A stretch of 64,000 nucleotides of DNA from Trileptium ribeirensis (GCA_030248225.1 JASANE010009792.1:1-64000); one strand, 5' to 3'; shown: positions 33,717-46,600, counted from the first letter of the stretch. The notes: generated by a model not told the origin, from the letters alone. Program-made: numbers and translations.

Positions 33717-34144
33717 ATATTAGGAAATCTATTTTGTCACCACTTCACTGGTACGCCAACCCACGAACTTGGACGCCCCAGCTCATAAACTGCGACTTTG
33801 ATTGGTAGCAAGAATTGCGATTAAGTGGTGCACATTGTGTGTTATTGTAGCTGCTGTGGGTCGAAGCGCCGCGTGAGCAGGATACTGCACCGCCGCAGAG
33901 AAAGATCCAGCTCTGATATGTCGAGGCGACATATTAGGAAATCTATTTTGTCACCACTTCACTGGTACGCCAACCCACGAACTTGGGCGCCCCAGCTCAT
34001 AGACTGCGACTTTGATTGGTGGCAAGAATTGCGATTAAGTGGTGCACATTGTGTGTTATTGTAGCTGCTGTGGGTCGAAGCGCCGCGTGAGCACGATACT
34101 GCACCGCCGCAGAGAAAGATCCAGCTCTGATATGTCGAGGCGGC
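33717..34144 (+). repeat. 214-bp direct tandem duplication
   Basis: Unit 1 is 33717-33930 and unit 2 is 33931-34144. Both begin ATATTAGGAAATCTATTTTG and end with TCTGATATGTCGAGGCG plus A or G. Differences are few single bases, so the duplication is recent. The frames inside are repeated by-products. Confidence 0.95.
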
Positions 34145-35162
34145 ATCCTTACTTCGTAAGCCATGTGTGTATACATGCATCTATATTGTATATAAAGCCC
34201 TCTTATATACACATATATCTTTAAATATATAACTATGTATGCCCCCTTATTCATATACTATAACCTAGCTATGTAATTATTTTACATAATTATCATACTG
34301 TAGTGAAACGTAGCGGTATATTGCGTTGCAGGTGTGAATACTTTTAAATTCCGTCTGTGTGTGTGATCGGCCATAACTCCGGAACGAGTTAAACGATTTT
34401 GATGATCTTGGGCTCATTCGAACCGGCAGAGTCCATCTACTGTGTACATTCCCAAGCGTTTTTTGATTTGAGGTCTGGTGTCTGGGTCAAAAGTCACAAT
34501 GAGGGTTTTTACACCACTTTATTACTTGCCTTCCACGGAAGCAAGGTATTACTTAGCTTTCAAATTTTGTTCTCTGGTTGGTTTTCTTTCATAGTAAAAC
34601 AATAAATGCCGATGTTTCTTTTGTGTTTTTCGATTAAGGCTCCGGTTCTGCAGTTATGGAATTTTAGGTATATATGTCAACCTCGTGGTTCCTCGACCCA
34701 AAGTTCGAAAACTTGGTATGACGTCCTGTACGGCTGAAAAGTTTCACTTTGGTGTTTCAGGCAACTCATTGCTGGGGTTCTAAGAACTTGGTGGCAGAGC
34801 AGAGATGCTGAGGCGTTCGTTATGGTAGTTGGCGGTACTTTACAGGTGCTTTTCAATATTCCTCGAAATATGGATTCTGTTGCTGCTGAATGTTGTTATT
34901 TCGTGATGCTATCACTCCTGCCTTTATTTGCTTTGGATGGTGTTATTGAATCGCCTATTCAGTTTACAACACATGTACAAAACATGCCACATTTTGCGCT
35001 TTTTGAGGTCTCTGTTGTCCGTTACTGTCAGGTATCGGATGCATGATAATCATTTGCTAATAACGGGAGGTTGGTGAACGTGTTTTTCTACCTAAAGTAT
35101 ATATCTAGTAGTGTCATGTGATTGACCTTGTGCGGTATTGTGTGATATCTATATAGGATGTA
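34145..35162. other. no recognised gene
   Basis: Short frames of 60-75 codons only. AT-rich left part, then mixed composition. Confidence 0.3.
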
Positions 35163-35835
35163 CCGGGGCTTATCCCCGGGCCCGGGGCAACGTCGAAGCC
35201 CCGTTAAAAAGGTTAAATTTAGGTGTCGGGGCTACTGTTTCAGAAACAATATTTTTGGTACCAAAGTAGTAGACAAGATGAACAATGTGGAGCTTTAGCC
35301 GAAGATATAATGCTTGCTGCTAACTAGGGCAGTGCAAATTCGACAGCACCTTCCTGAAACTGAACTTTAGCTCACAACGTAGAGTTTAATAAACTAAAAT
35401 GTTGAAACGATTTGTGTTGAGTTTTTGATATTTCAAAAAGATTTTTACGTATATGGACAAAATCCGGATATGTTTTTTAAGAATAGTCATTAAAATATGA
35501 ATGGTGTATATTCGCATACATTCCGACGGTGCATAAATGTCAGTGGGGTAGAAGCCCCCTGCGAGGGGTTAACTCCCAGTAGCCGGCGAAACTTTTCTAG
35601 GGAGAAGTCGGTACGGCAGTGAGGACCTTTTTTGCTCGCCGGCGTCAAATTGTGAGTGCGGCCTATGAGTTCGCCTCACTCCGCGAGTGTGGGGGGTCCG
35701 GATTCCCAGGAAAGATTTTACTCCCTCCCACCCCCCTGTCGGGATGTATGTATATGTTAGATATATGCTTTATATGCGCTGGAAAATCGAACACAAAATA
35801 CTTTTCGGTCAGCCCCGGTAGAATTCTTGCCCCGG
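35163..35835. mobile_element. MITE-like element with CCGGGGC ends (candidate)
   Basis: Left CCGGGGCTTATCCCCGGG, right TTGCCCCGG, with TA on each outside edge; the wider ends read TGTACCGGGGC and GCCCCGGTACA. The inverted match is short and then diverges, so class is uncertain (TA duplication would suggest Tc1/mariner-like). No coding inside. Confidence 0.45.
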
Positions 35836-36031
35836 TACAACACTAATATATATACCATATCGACGAGTGCTATCGAGACCTAACTTACTGCATGCAAGGG
35901 CGTAGTCTGTGCTTTACTATGCTCTGCAATGTCGATAGAGTTACTAGTATATGTGTTATGTTATTAAAGCGGTAAAGTATATAATCGGATTGCGTCGGTA
36001 GAGGGTTTTAGTTAAAAGTTAATATATATAT

Positions 36032-36612
36032 CAGGGAATAACCCGAACCAGCAACCGGAACCGTCCATTTAAACCGGATCCGGAACCGGAACTTGGTCTT
36101 CGAAATTTATATATAGTAAAACAGATGAAGGAAGAAATAAAGGTATAGTGGATTTAAAATGCATTAAAAATAATTTTTACATTAAACTTAATGTATTGCG
36201 ATGGTATTATTGCCTTTCTGAAACTTTAAAGAGACTGAGGAAGCTAATAGTGTTTATTTATCGATCTAATATGTCGATTTTTGGACACCCAGAGCAAAAA
36301 ATGCCTTCCATTATACACCATTGCTTATACTGCATCAAATCGAATATGCTTACAAAGCTTGGAGCGTAGAATACACACTTTCGCTCTGTCTCCAGTCGCC
36401 TTCCTTTATATACTACACATACGTTTGTTACATGTTCTTCTGTAGGAAACTTGAAAATTGGTTTATATGATTCTAAGAGAAAATAATAGATAGAAGGTAA
36501 TTTTCTGATAAGTGGTCAGGGACACTGTTTAGGCTAGTGCCCGTAAGTTTTGGACAAACAGTGCCCGTAAGTTAGATGATAATGGTGATAACTTTATAAT
36601 CAGAATGCTATA
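36032..36612 (+). mobile_element. CCGGAACCGG-family hAT-type element, left half only
   Basis: Left end CAGGGAATAACCCGAACC in AT flanks, then 580 bp closely matching 31552-32125. The match stops at the middle of the element, after CAGAATGCTATAA, where pogo-like sequence begins. The right half is not found downstream. Confidence 0.8.
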
Positions 36613-38280
36613 ATCGCGGATTTTTGGATCAGAACAACCTTAGCCTCAAGGTTCCCACGACGCTCGAGAAATCACACCAGACAGCTGCCAGCAATCCTTT
36701 TATCATCTACTCTTTTTTCGACCATTATGATGCTGAATTAGTTAGACTTAATCTTACAGATTCGCCACAAAATATCTGGAATTTGGATGAAACTGCAATG
36801 TTTCTAGACCCCAGCGTAGCAAAGTGATCGGCGAAAAGAACAAACGATGCGGACAACTTGCTAGCGGCTCAGGTCGTGACTGCTACTCGGTAATGGCTTG
36901 TGTAAATGCAGCCGGGCGAAGATTGTCCCCACGGATTATTTTCAGCGGTAAAGTCATTTTTATGAAACATGGAAACGTGTCAAATGTCCAGATGACACTT
37001 ATTTCGCTATCAGTGAAAACGGTTGGATGACACTTGAGATATTTGAGCGGTGGTTCGAACGGTTTACGGGACACGTGAAATTCGGCCGTTGATTGTTATA
37101 TATGATGGTCACAAAACACATCTGTCACTAAAGGTGTTTGCTACGGCAATAGAAGAAAACGTCACCATCATAAAATTGCCTTCCCACACCACAAATTTGC
37201 TGCAACCACTAGATAAGTGCTGCTTCAAGCCACTTAAAACTAACTGGCTGACAATAGTTCGCGACCACCATGCGCGTTCGGGAGCCAAGCGAATGGATCG
37301 AGCAAATTTTTCTGACATGGTAGCTGAATGCTTCGACATTTCTCTTACGAAGAAAAACATTCAATCCGGATTTCGGAGCACTGGTCTTTTCCCTCCTGAT
37401 CGCAGTGTTTATCCGTCCGAGAAGTTTGACAGCGTGCAATATATATGCATCATACAAAGCTCAAAGTCCTGCCAAAAGTCACACATCGGTGAGCCAAGCA
37501 GTCAGCTCCGCAACACTAACTGCGAGACGGAATATATTACCCGTCGACGATGATACAACGCCGTCAACCTCCGGTATGTGCACGACACCATCCAGCCAAT
37601 CTAGTGCTCTTACGGCTGTTGAACAACACCTTGAGAGACGATTTGGATCTCTTTCGAGTGAAAGGCAAGCAAAACAATCACGCGAACGTCTAAAAGTGAC
37701 TGACACTGTATTGACACAAGCTGAGCTTGTGAAGGCTGCTAACGCTGTCCAGAAGGCTGCTGGAAAGAAGTTTAGAGCCATATCGGATGGCAGCGAATCC
37801 GACGAAAGTTATCGTCCCAACAAAAAAGGCAAATCCTTAGTTAAAAATGCAGGGGAAAGATTGAAGCAGGTTCTGCGAAAGGAACAGTTAAAACAGCAAT
37901 CTTACCTGAAATAAACTGTGATTCAGACGGCAACTATGATCCACATGAACACAGCAAAACTAGTCTTACTAAAAAGCTACAAGCCGCTCAAGAATGTCTC
38001 TTGGACAATCACGATTACGCAATCTTCTATTATACACAGTTCTTTATCGGCCGCATCGATGCTATAAACAATGATGGCACCTTTCGAATTTAATTTCTTC
38101 GCAAAAATCTCAATGACTACTCGCGGCCAAAATCAGACGATATTGAAGACAATGTTCCAAGACAGCAAATATTTTACGGCCCTATAACGGTATCCGGCAA
38201 CCATCCCTTCACTATACACGACGTCCACATAGCAGAGCTGTACAGACGATTCAAGAAGCGCTATGGATGGGCGTTGGCAG
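36613..38280 (+). pseudogene. pogo/Tigger-type (DDE_1) transposase remnant
   Basis: Blocks of the DDE_1 catalytic domain appear in three frames: IWNLDETAMF (Asp codon 36786), LIVIYDGHKTHLS (Asp 37104) and HTTNLLQPLDKCCFKPLK (Asp 37212). All three acidic residues are present, with 35 residues between the second and third. A GFRSTGLFPPD block and a Lys/Gln-rich tail (37405-37914) follow. After a stop at about 37912, more tail-like text is seen (YDPHEH, LTKKLQAAQECLL and a GRIDAINNDGTF run). The N-terminal helix-turn-helix DNA-binding domains are missing. Frameshifts near 36827 and 37035 break it. Transposases of this kind cut and paste DNA. Confidence 0.85.
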
Positions 38281-39295
38281 TATTGTAGGTAAACTCGTTA
38301 ACGCACGACGCGTCAATAATTTAATGATTAAAAACACTATACAACAATACAGCGTTATGCTGGTTATTGTCAGCTTTTTACATCTCAACGCTTACAACAA
38401 ACTTCTCATTTCGCAATTAGCTACTACTAAATTACAACGCAATTCTACGTTTTCATCGGCAAATCGGTGCAAGCTTCAGCAGCATATGATGTGCCGCGGA
38501 GCGTTGTGTGACACAAATATATTGTTTTATTCCACGAAATTGCATCGTGCAAATGTGTGTATTTGAGGTGGAGATATTCACCCTCCGACAATAAGCGATT
38601 CCCCCGCATGGGCGGGTGAATAGCTCAACCCATGTAACGAAATATGTATGTAGAAGTAAACAGTTGGAACTACCCTTAGTCTGGTATATACTTGAAGCAT
38701 ATGATGCTATATCTTATCACAAACATTCACGTTTATAGCACTGAGAAGGATAGAGATAAATTAAAGTTTGCAAAAATCGGAGCGATTCACCCGCTTGCAC
38801 GCTATATTCTTATGTTATTCCTTACTATTCCTTAGTAAATACTGCTAGATCTTTTTAGCGTTAAGTTTATTGTGTGTTACAATTTGGTTTCTTAGCTTAG
38901 GTTATGTTTTTAGTTTAGTTCTTATTAAATATTTTGGATTCCATTTTTTATTTTAATATTGCAATTCTGTTCAGTTTAATAATAATTAAATTTCCTTTTC
39001 ACACTCCTTCGTTTTCTAAATTTAACCTGAGTTTTTCGTTTTTCCCGTTTGTTATACTGCCTGCTCATTTCTTTTATTTCCTTAATAGCTTATATTTAAT
39101 TGTTAAGTTCCGTGATAGTTCGGGTAATCAATGATAATGGGCTCATTTTATAGTGCAGTTCGTCTTTTATTTAACTGCAGATGATGTACATCATTTTCAT
39201 TATTCAAACTTTGTTGTTGTACCAAAGTGAGCTTTTGAATGGACCGAAGAGACCCAAAATACACGAAAATGGCGGTACCTCCATAACCGCATGAG
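38281..39295. other. no recognised gene
   Basis: Possibly the 3' untranslated part of the pogo-like element to about 38600; no terminal repeat found. T-rich from 38850. Confidence 0.3.
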
Positions 39296-40508
39296 CAGGG
39301 AATCACCGGAATTCCGGTTCCAGCGAAAACCATGTTCCCGCTGCGGTTGCGGAAATATGCAAAAACCATATATACCGGAACCGGAATTCGGGTTTAAAAA
39401 TTTTATTTATAATTGTCCGCATATTTGCCTCATCTGTGGTCCAATCATACGTTATATATACAATGGTCAAATTCCACCACATCCAAAGAAAAGATTAACT
39501 CAGCAATTTACCCGAAACGTAAGTAGGACACAAAATTTCAGTAGAAGTTTTTCGTCTTGACCCGACAGGTGTTTATTAACAAAACAAAGATAGCTGGATG
39601 CTAGTAGCAGCTTACCCATTTAGGACTCTATGGTATATGTTAGAATTGAACCGGTCTAAATTGATATACATAATAGAGTATTGATTATCGAAGTACTTAG
39701 CTGTAAGCTTGGCTAACATAAATTGCGTGAAGCACCAGCCAGTGCAATTATAAACTGTAATCAGTCTACATTGGAATAAAACAACATTATCTGAAAAGCA
39801 GTTAGGAACTGCGTTCTTGGGTACGAACTGTATGTATTGAAATTGTGCGAGCAGTATCACAGTTTATCTCATTTGTAGCATTCTGATCAAAAAATCATCA
39901 TCATCATTTAACGGAGGGGCACTGGTTGCACAACGCTAGCCGGAACAATGGGTCTGGCCAGCGATCAGAAAATGATGCTGTATCGTTTTATTTTCTATTA
40001 GGACCATATACAAAGGCGTAGCCAGAGGGGGGGGGGGTTGCGACCCCCTGCCTGACCCTCTCCATTTTGGTTCAACCCCAAATTTTTTTGAATGATTCCG
40101 GTTGAAAATCATGCTGGAATTTGTCCTAAAATTGGTCCCTCTCGTACTAAAAACAGTTACTTTCAACCGTATTTTTGACTAAACTTCACATTTTTGCATA
40201 AAAATTCGCTATTTAAGCGTACATTGTTGCATTTTTTACTTGTTTACTTCGTACATAATATACCAATTCATATTCCGGGCTAGCAAATGCAATGTCTTTG
40301 AAGCTTTCTCCTCTCGTACAAGGTTAGCTCGTAGAAATGTGCATCACTGAATGGCATGCCCTCCTGGACCCGCTTTCACATTACTGAGCGCGACCCCCCT
40401 CGGACCCCCACTTTTTTAGGTGCCCAAGGGGTGCCGCGACCGCCCTCTTTCAAAATTCCTAGCTACACGCATGACCATATATACCAATAATTTCAAGTTT
40501 CCTACGGA
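39296..40508 (-). mobile_element. CCGGAACCGG-family hAT-type element, minus, with nested insertions
   Basis: Starts CAGGGAATCACCGGAATTCC (the family's right end), so it lies on the minus strand. The match to the reverse complement of 31552-32710 runs to 40010. It is broken by another hAT-like MITE (40011-40473) and resumes for 35 bases (40474-40508, CCAATAATTTCAAGTTTCCT), then is cut by a non-LTR fragment. The remaining ~400 bp of its left half are absent. Confidence 0.8.
40011..40473. mobile_element. hAT-like MITE with ACCATATA duplication
   Basis: Ends CAAAGGCGTAGCCAGAGGG and CTAGCTACACGCATG form an imperfect inverted repeat. Perfect 8-bp ACCATATA is at 40003-40010 and 40474-40481. Poly-G and poly-C tracts lie near the ends. 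Non-coding, 463 bp. Confidence 0.85.
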
Positions 40509-41492
40509 ATAACATACTCACCAGACTGGGTCTGGTGCAGCCATAATCTTCAGTGAGTATTCAAACAGCATTCTGCGAGGCTTCTGTGACATGCACCGGA
40601 CCAGTTTGAACGCCTCGTTGATACGAGGCGCGAGCATTGTTGAAAGAAAGAAAACAATATTAAAGTTCGGGCAAGGAGCCAGATGCGTGAAGCCGCGCCT
40701 TGAACACCGACATAGAGATGGCGTCCACAACCCAATCAGATAAGCTATTCCACGAGTCCACCGCCCGATTTGCAAAAAAGTATTTTCGAACGACAAGTCT
40801 GGGGGCCAATTTCACCCGAAGTTTGTGGCGGTGTCCCCTGGTGACAACATTGCCAGGCTCAAAATATTCAGCCAAAGTAGTTGGGTTGTCGATCATGCGG
40901 TAGATAGAAATGAGGTCGTTACGTAGCCGTCTTGTCTGCAGCGTTTGAATGCCCAAGTAGCGCAGCCTGTCGTCGTAATCAAGATGGCGGATTTGAGGCA
41001 GAAGTTTAGCTGCATGACGTTGTACTGACTCGATCAACTTTATGTCTCCAATGTAGTGAGGACACCAGACAGCGACAGCATACTCAAGGTGAGGCCTGAC
41101 GAGGGCTCGATATAAATGTAACCAGATGGGTTTAGTCCACGTCTGAATGGTGCGATACAGCAGGCCGATCACTCTGCGGGCTTTGTTTGCAGCATAGCGG
41201 CAGTGTTTTGACATCTTGTAGTCAGGAGTGAGCATTACCCCCATATCTTTTTCAAGTGTTGATTGAGACAACAGGTTGTTGCAAAACGACTATGCAGAGC
41301 ACGGATTAGTTGAGCCACAGTGCATAACTGCACATTTATCGAAGTTGTACTCCAGAAGGAATGTTTCGGACCACAAGGTAAGACCATCAAGATCAAACTG
41401 GACATCGTCGGCGCCGATGCCGAATGAGGATCGTGTTATACGCCTAGCTAATCTGATATCGTCGGCAAACTTATAGAGCTATGCTCATTGCG
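40509..41492 (-). pseudogene. CR1-like non-LTR retrotransposon, 5'-truncated, minus
   Basis: Read on the minus strand, RT begins at the active-site FADD (41458-41469) and continues with DKCAVMHCG. After a short frame change it goes on as a 203-codon open frame (41271-40660): LEKDMGVMLTPDYKMSKHC, LYRALVRPHLEYAVAVWCPH, LIESVQRHAAKLL and an end with AVDSWNSLSDWVVDA. This is the thumb and C-terminal part of a CR1-like RT. The fragment sits inside an older hAT-type copy at its 3' end. Truncation at the 5' side is usual for target-primed insertion. Confidence 0.85.
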
Positions 41493-41730
41493 CTATGACC
41501 CGCATGCGCCATAATGTTGCGAAAAACGACTTGTTTACCGAAGATCCAAGACCACGCTGCAGTTATTATGTCAAGGATGAGACACTTCGCAATTACACAG
41601 ACCCAAAGTGTTGTTATGAAATTGCGAAATAATTCACGATAAACTTAGTAAAACAGCTACAACTGTGGCATCGGGAGTACATCGCGATGACACACATGTG
41701 TCCTGGTGTTGTGTGACAACGCAAGTTTAT

Positions 41731-42172
41731 CAGGGGCGCCCGCAGGGGGGGGCAAGGGGGGGCACTTGCCCCCCCCCTGGAAAATGGAGGTGCGGAAAAA
41801 TCATAAGGGTCCCCCCTTGTGAAAATTTGCCTCCGAAAATCATTTTCAGAGGCACCTTGACGGTTGCAATTTCTGTTTCAAGAGTGACTGACAGTGTAAG
41901 TCTATTAGGCTGTATAAACTTTGAAGTAGTTTGCAATGTCAATTTCATGTTATATATGCAGCAACTACTGACGATGTTTTTGGGTGTGGGATGAAACATG
42001 CATATCTGAAAACCGTAATTGTGCTGTGAAGTAGAACTGAATTTTAAGCAAAACTTAGAGAAAGACCGCCAATTTTGTGTTTACAAGTTGCCTTAATGCG
42101 GTGCGGTAAACGAGTCTTAAATAAGAAAAAAATTCTTGCCCCCCTCTGGAAAAATTTCTGCGGGCGCCCTTG
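41731..42172. mobile_element. hAT-like MITE with AAGTTTAT duplication
   Basis: Ends CAGGGGCGCCCGCAG and CTGCGGGCGCCCTTG are inverted copies with one difference. The perfect 8-bp AAGTTTAT is at 41723-41730 and 42173-42180. CTTGCCCCCC-CTGGAAAA text is repeated just inside both ends. 442 bp, non-coding. Confidence 0.92.
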
Positions 42173-42180
42173 AAGTTTAT

Positions 42181-44594
42181 GTAAAGTTCGATATGATGGT
42201 ATTACCAGATTGGTTGCATCCATAGTAGTTGGAGACCACTGCGGCTATGCTGTTATATTAAAGACATAGTCCGCAAAGACCCACATCCACACCGTTATTT
42301 TAGTTAACATAAAGTGTTATATAGGATGATCCCTGGCTGTGATACTATTGCAAACAGATAAAAATAATCCATGATTAATCGGATCTAACAGCATGTTACC
42401 GCCAGTTGTAAGCATCAATTATTATACAACATATTGATCAGAACGGAAATAACAATGTTAAATGATACAATGTGCTCTGGATTTTATATAAGTAATTAGG
42501 CACTCACTTAGGCTGCCAGTCTTCCTATCCAATATTAAATCTCAAGAGGAATTATATAGCTTACTGTATAAAAATGACGCACAATTAAATGCGCTGTGAA
42601 ATACCATCTTAAAAATAGCCCCCTGTGTTTCAATATCCGTTCGGCTAAGTTTTGACGTTGTTTGAGACTTTAGATATTTTTACTCTGCTAATAATTACGT
42701 CAAAGAATTACAAAATTCTACGAAAATAATAGTAATAATATACTCAAAATATTGTAAACATTTGATAGAAATTGTGCACGACTAGCGAAAATAATAAATA
42801 TATTGATTATTTACTTTTAATTTTTTGCATGTAACATTGATTTATTTACAATTAATTGTTTGACTATTATGTTTTGAATATTTAGAATATCGATGATTGA
42901 CTAAAAATATTTCACTTAGTTTTGACTAACTATCCTTCATCATAGCGTTTTCCTGTTGGGTCAAGCACAATTAGTTATATCACAAATTTGAGGACAAATG
43001 TTGTACACATTGTTATACGTATTATACATTGTTTTACTCAATTATCGTACGGTGTTATATTAAAAATTAAATTAAATGACATATCACACCACAGATGTTC
43101 CATTTTATCTCAAAATAAATGCATAAAATTAGCAAATATGAAAAATGTTAGTGCCGATACTAAATAACCATGCTTTTTGTCACAGCCTTACCGCTGTGAC
43201 ATTGTTTTCGAATTTTGTCTGACCGTGCTTAGTGTGAATTTCTATGTTAACTAATAGTGTTATATCACCATTCGCGCTCAACTCAACAGCGATTTGACAT
43301 GCATAAAATTCTTTAATAATAAAAATTAACGGTTGTATGAAAATTTTAGTCTTAGATGTCGTCGCATTAATGAAAAGCGTCGACTGATATGTGATGCAAA
43401 ACTAGTGGTAATTTCCAATAGGTTATTCGACGCTGTGAATATAGCTGCACAATAAGCATACAAAGACAGCACTGTTCTAACACTGGAAAAACCATTTGGC
43501 CAAATTTGGCTCATTTTGAGCAAATTTTATTCAATAATTTTGCGGTGCAACTACCGTAGGGCCATTAGTGCGTTAAACTCGAGAAAATATTCAATTTTTG
43601 CACCAAATGAAAAACTTAATAGAAAAGAATAATAACATGCCTTATTTTGCAGCAAAGATACAATCTCCTAATTGTGATTTTCGCAGCTTTTGGTTATAAA
43701 CAAGCTAAAGTTGCGAAGTTGACGATCCAACCGAATTTCCGTCGTCAAAAATACGAATAATATATCATCTGGTGCTTCATATATTATTTTAATTATATGG
43801 TGAAGGTTCTGAATTTGTAGTTCATTATTTAACTTGGATTTTTTAAATAATTAAATAAAATAAATTTTAATGGTAATTGAAAATTATCCACCGATGTACT
43901 TTCATGATACTACACTGGTAAAAAATATACTTTACTGTACATACTATATACAGGGGCATCGCACAGGTATTTTACCATACAGAGTTGTTGCCCGTGTGTT
44001 ACGGAGCACGCAAATTTGGTTTGTTAAACAAAATTATGAAGTTATAACACAACAATTATATTTAGTTAATTTTCCAGACCAAAAAACATGGGCGAATCAA
44101 CAGAATTCATCTGCCCAACATTACTATGTTTTGCTTTGAAATTGTCTTGTACTCCAAATTAGAATGTTGAAAACGACTAACACTAGAACACGTTATATTA
44201 GAAGCAATCTACGCTGTTGGTAGAGATTTATAAATTCCATGAATGAAATGAATGTTTCGTTAATACAATGGCCGAATGGTAAGGCATTGATTGGTTGACT
44301 CTCGCACGGTGAATACGTAAAGCCTCGCACAGAAATCACAGCTTTCTAATGCTTTATTTAAATTAAGATATTTCGCCGTTTACCACTTTGTTTATTATTA
44401 CTAGATTGAATTTTATATCGGCGTAGGTCGAGAACACCATAAACTGCTATGGCACGTTTCTCTTAAGACCAAAATTAATTTAGCTCATTTAAAAATCACA
44501 GCTATAAATAGAGCTTTCGACAGCAAAGCTTGTTCCATTTGATATGATTTTCTTGTCTGACATGTACATTGAATTAAATGTACAATTTTGTATA
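42181..44594. other. AT-rich, no recognised gene; one tRNA-like A box
   Basis: Short frames only; the 89-codon one at 43870-44139 has no signature. At 44269-44279 TGGCCGAATGG fits a Pol III A box with one mismatch, but no good B box follows. Confidence 0.35.
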
Positions 44595-44687
44595 AGCTAT
44601 AATATATAAGTAAAAGCAAGAATGTATATGGGGTTCTTGGTAATTTACTAAAACTACTTTATGCACTCTTGCTGACAATTTTGTATA
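44595..44687 (+). repeat. 93-bp tandem repeat, unit 1
   Basis: Unit begins AAGCTATAATATATAAGTAA and ends GCTGACAATTTTGTAT. Units 2 and 3 are at 51476 and 51569. A partial earlier unit end (ACAATTTTGTAT) precedes it at 44583. Confidence 0.9.
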
Positions 44688-46529
44688 TGTAACAAGCCCG
44701 TTCCGCCCGTTACGTTATTATCGCAAGATTCCGACGTTAAAACGGCTTCAAGGTACCTCAAATTGAACGAAGATGTGGTTTATGGGAACAAATTATCGTA
44801 GGTCGCGTGGTGCCATGGTCATTGTCAATTGTATTGCTTACAATTGCTTGATCTTATGTCATTGATACACTTGATATATACATGTATATATTTTTGCCTT
44901 TGTATATCGTAATTTGTAACTGTACGCCATTTTGGGACGGGCCCACGGGCCGGCTAAGAGTTTAGAATTTATATCTACGACGATGAGGCAAATAATAGGG
45001 AGCCTGAACGGAACTCGAACCGAACTCGACCACTAGCCCCTATTTTCCAAATTGAAACTTCAAATTTGTGACCGTCCGGGAATAGAAGGCCACTGGTTGA
45101 TTGAATCATACCATTACCGCACAAGTGATCAAAACCGAGAGTATCGCTTTTACTTGGTTTAAGCTTTATATAGGGTAGTGGTGGCGTAAATAAGCTGAAA
45201 TCAATGGGTTACGGTAGCTTCCGAGTAGTCGGAAACAACGGACATCGGGCCTGTTTATCGGCCGGTAACCGATCAACGGTTCAGATTTCCCGAAAATGAC
45301 CCGAGTACTTTTCGGTAGAGCATTTTTAGGGCTTTCGAAGGAGGTCAAAATGTCACCAATCACTGGAGGATGTCACGAGATATCTTGGGGACAAACAGGC
45401 GAAAGTTCAATTAACAGCCATTACTTACGCTAGGTTTGGCTGGTGATCGCGGTTCCGAGTGGACAAAGCTTAGGAATATATGGATATATAGCTATGTATA
45501 TATATATGGTGTGTGTACTGTCTGATTTTTCGTGTCTCGGTATGTCTATTTTTTCGCCCCACTGTGCATCCATTCTTTTATAGTGTCCTTCGACGCCCCG
45601 AAATTGCCTGACCAGCGCCCTAGCAACGGGTTTGTTCTCTTTACCGCCGAATCATCGATTGGAAGTATGCGTGCCTCTAAGTAGTTTACCCATTTAGACA
45701 TGTAACGAGACCAGGCGGGTCTCGACTTGACTTGTCAATCCGTTGTAGTATGAATTATTTGTCTGTTATTAATGCACCACGAAAAATTGAACATAAAATT
45801 CCGTCCGCTTGCACCAACTCCGTACCTGACCCCTGACCCTAAATGCGCCTATGCTCATTCTACTCGCCTGCTTGTGGTGAACACAACGATATACGGCGGG
45901 TCTCCGTCTGACTTCTCGCTAGCCCGCTATAACCCGTTAAAGTGCTCCCAGTTCGGCATACCGACTGAAAGTGGGTACAAACCGACCGAAAATTTATCCC
46001 AAACTCGAAAGTAGGCAAATCGCCCCTCGTTGCTTTCACCATAACGAGACATCACCAAAAATGCTCGGCGGGCCTCCGTCCGTTGCCCCGTTAACGCGGG
46101 ACAGCCGACAAAAGCGCCCCCGCCGCCATCGACACTCTATCTGTCGTGATTTTAGTGCCCCCCTAACCACTGATAGGGAAATCACCCATCGTTTGAATCG
46201 CTTTTCCAAGGCGAGTTCAACGATAGCCGGCGGGCGTCGCTCCGCCCAACCGTTAGCGCGGGAAAGCCCGCTGAAACCCTGTATACTTACATATGTCGGA
46301 ACCCAAAACTGGGTCCCGACCCACCACTACGCCTACCCCCCTCGTGTTTGGTATCGTTCCGCCCCGTTCTTCGTCCTGGGACCGAATTTCGCCCCAACCC
46401 CTCGAAAATCCCCCGGGAATCCCTGTCCGCGTCCCTTGCCGTGCCCCTTCTTTTCCGCTTTGCGTCCTCGTTTTTCTTTTCTTTTCTCTCTCTAGCCGAC
46501 TTCTTTGGTCGGTTGTCGTTGTTGTCGTC

Positions 46530-46600
46530 GCTGTGGCTGGGTTGTATTTGTTGTTGTTGTGGTGGTTGCTGTGTAGTTGTTGTTGTTGTTCTGCGTGTTT
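46530..46600. repeat. TTG-rich triplet repeat
   Basis: Runs of TTG/TGG triplets, responsible for long overlapping frames on both strands in this area. Confidence 0.8.

Noticed and set aside
36032..39900. The hAT-type ends at 36032 and 39296 as the two ends of one pogo-like element
   Set aside because: The 39296 end faces the wrong way, and that copy continues past 40474 into its own left half.
43870..44139. 89-codon frame in AT-rich DNA
   Set aside because: No motif and no supporting signals.
44269..44330. tRNA-Leu-like gene
   Set aside because: The A box is good but the B box is poor and no cloverleaf could be drawn.
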